Origin: Nitrospirota bacterium
Lineage (GTDB): Bacteria; Nitrospirota; UBA9217
DNA length: 5,656 nucleotides
Direction: 5' to 3'
Assembly: GCA_021788515.1 (NCBI GenBank)
Contig: JAJYKN010000119.1
Coordinates: 1-5,656 of the forward strand
The notes under the pieces are model-generated. The model worked only from the letters and a program-made list of their open reading frames with translations, was not told where the DNA came from and searched no databases. The position numbers were made by a program, and so were the translations under genes. Each line of letters begins with the position of its first letter. Within the stretch, counting starts at the first letter, position 1. Positions 3,946 to 5,656 of the stretch are shown in pieces.

Positions 3946-5656
3946 ATGGCAATGTCAGGCAGACTCGGCTCCATGCTCGTCTCATCGGGTCTCATTACGG
4001 ATGATCAGCTCAAGAAAGCCCTTTCCACGCAAAAATCGGAGGGCGGCAGGCTGGGGTCTATTCTGGTAAAGCTCGGCTTTGTGCAGGAAGACAAGCTGAT
4101 GACCTTCCTGAGCAAGCAGTACGGTGTCCCTTATGTGGACCTGAGCAAGTTCGAGATCAATGCTGCCGTCATCAAGCATATTCCCCCCGACGTGGCCCAA
4201 AAGTACCGCATCATGCCGATCAATCGGAGCGGAGCTACGATAACGATCGCCATGGTGGACCCCTCCAACATATTCGCCATTGATGATATCAAGTTCATGA
4301 CCGGCTACAATGTCGAAGCGGTCGTGGCGACCGAAGGCGCCATCGTCGAAGCGATCAAAAAATATTACGGCGGCGCGAGAAGTCTCGTCGCGGCCAAACC
4401 CGGGTCTTCTGCCGCGCAGCAGGCTGCGAAAAAAGAGGAAAAGCTTACCCTGGAAGCGAAGGATTACGACCTCGAAGACGGCGGAATGGAAGAATCCATT
4501 ATCGATGACATCGACACCGGCGGCGAGGTGGATGTCGACGATTTTGATAACCTCGTTCACGGCGCGGTTGATGAGCTCGAGGTCGTGGAAGACGAAAAAC
4601 TGGATGCTTTGTCCGGGGATGTTGAAGCGCCCATTGTCAAGCTGGTGAACGGCATCCTGCTGCGAGCGGCCAAGTTGGGCGTGAGCGACATTCACATCGA
4701 GCCTTATGAGAAAAAATTCCGGGTCCGGTACCGGCTCGACGGCGTCCTCAAAACGGTCATGGGTCTTCCGCTCAAGATCAGGAATGCGATCATCTCGCGT
4801 ATCAAGATCATGGCCCAGCTCGACATTGCCGAACGCAGGCTTCCCCAGGACGGCAGAATCAAGCTGAAAATGAGCAAGAGCAAGGTCATGGATTTCCGGG
4901 TCTCCGTTCTTCCGACGCTCTTTGGCGAAAAGATCGTCATGCGGCTGCTCGACAAATCGAACCTGCAGCTCGACATGACCAAGCTCGGATTCGATGAGGA
5001 CCAGCTGGTGGATTTCAAGGAAGCGCTGGGCAGGCCCTTTGGCATGGTCCTGGTGACGGGACCCACCGGGAGCGGTAAGACAACGACGCTGTACTCCGCG
5101 CTCTCCGAACTGAATACGGACACGGAAAACCTTATGACCGCGGAAGACCCGGTTGAATTCAACCTGATGGGCATCAACCAGGTCCAGATGAAAGATGAAA
5201 TCGGGCTTAACTTTGCCGCGGCGCTGCGTTCGTTTCTGCGGCAGGACCCCGACATCATCATGGTGGGAGAGACCCGCGACTACGAAACGGCGGAGATCGG
5301 CGTGAAGGCCGCGCTCACCGGCCATCTCGTGCTCACGACCCTCCATACCAACGACGCGCCGAGTACGATCAACCGTATGCTCAATATGGGAGTTGAACCG
5401 TTCCTCGTTTCTTCGGCGGTGATCCTGATCGTTGCCCAGCGGCTGGTCCGCAGGGCATGCGCCAACTGCAAGCAGCCCGAGAAGCTGCCCCTGCAAGTCT
5501 TTATCGATGCCGGATTTTCACCCGAGGAGGCCCGACCATCGTCAGTCACAAGGGCACGGGGTGCGACGTCTGCAATAAAACGGGGTACAAGGGCAGGGTC
5601 GCTCTTTACGAGGTTATGCCGATCAAGGATGAAATCAAAGAACTGATTCTCCAGGG
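3946..5656 (+). CDS. pilB: Type IV pilus extension ATPase PilB (frameshifted, 3' end beyond window)
   Basis: PilB is the cytoplasmic hexameric ATPase that powers type IV pilus assembly. Two tandem 24-residue motifs (R6-Q29 and R35-Q58, each starting RLGS and separated by five residues) form an MshEN/T2SSE_N domain, known in related ATPases to bind c-di-GMP. A very acidic linker (about 163-225) leads to the ATPase core. The core has Walker A GPTGSGKT (372-379), the Asp box AEDPVE (399-404), Walker B DPDIIMVGE with E442, and the His box with H460 and H467. The first zinc-type cysteine pair is C505 and C508. After about residue 529 the original frame loses family similarity and stops at 5644-5646. 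From 5538 the frame one base back gives the expected continuation (GTGCDVCNKTGYKGR, then YEVMPIKDE) to the window end. One base seems missing around 5531-5540. A sequencing error is likely, but a true pseudogene is possible. pilT and pilC are typical downstream neighbours. Confidence 0.9.

Noticed and set aside
3982..5496. 504-codon minus-strand ORF opposite pilB
   Set aside because: It is a shadow of pilB, produced by codon bias; its protein is rich in His, Arg, Asp and Phe without recognisable domains.
5521..5545. Programmed -1 ribosomal frameshift in pilB
   Set aside because: There is no X-XXY-YYZ slippery heptamer and no obvious downstream stimulatory structure; a Shine-Dalgarno-like GAGGAGG alone is weak evidence.

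Overview
The window looks like a chromosomal segment of a moderately GC-rich Gram-negative bacterium. Most likely it is Nitrospirota or Desulfobacterota ('deltaproteobacterial'). I infer this from the protein flavour and from the company kept here: a DUF512 radical-SAM protein, AroE, and a PilB carrying an MshEN domain. No taxonomic marker gene is present, so the assignment is tentative.

Layout. Positions 1-637 have no convincing complete gene and are visibly more AT-rich than the rest. This stretch holds a promoter-like site with a perfect dyad (196-224). It also holds a 46-nt 3' half of a tRNA-Thr(CGT) gene (274-319) followed by a weak terminator-like hairpin. A second, decayed copy of the same tRNA half lies at 510-556, possibly the 3' end of a full-length tRNA pseudogene (474-556). 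This pattern is typical of an integration hot spot: a mobile element, or its scar, probably lies to the left, with resident chromosome to the right.

A strong sigma70-type promoter (638-666) then starts a tight four-gene operon. Its genes are pgsA (phosphatidylglycerophosphate synthase), a small helix-turn-helix protein of unknown target, a PDZ + radical-SAM DUF512 protein, and aroE (shikimate dehydrogenase). The gaps are 22 nt, 0 nt and a 4-nt ATGA overlap, so the last three are probably translationally coupled. The products serve membrane lipid synthesis, unknown regulation, unknown radical chemistry and aromatic amino-acid synthesis. Their linkage looks like shared expression rather than one pathway.

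A second promoter of identical design (TTGACA, 17 nt, TAATAT; 3882-3910) drives pilB, the type IV pilus extension ATPase, which runs off the right edge. Its N-terminus has the two tandem 24-residue motifs of the c-di-GMP-binding MshEN domain. The reading frame breaks by -1 near 5531-5540, inside the C-terminal four-cysteine region, and an intact C-terminus continues in another frame to the window end. A sequencing or assembly error is the simplest explanation.

Most interesting points: the paired tRNA-Thr half-gene relics, the 14-bp tandem duplication that creates a five-codon leader ORF overlapping the pgsA start, the pilB frameshift, and an AroE whose cofactor loop suggests NAD rather than NADP.
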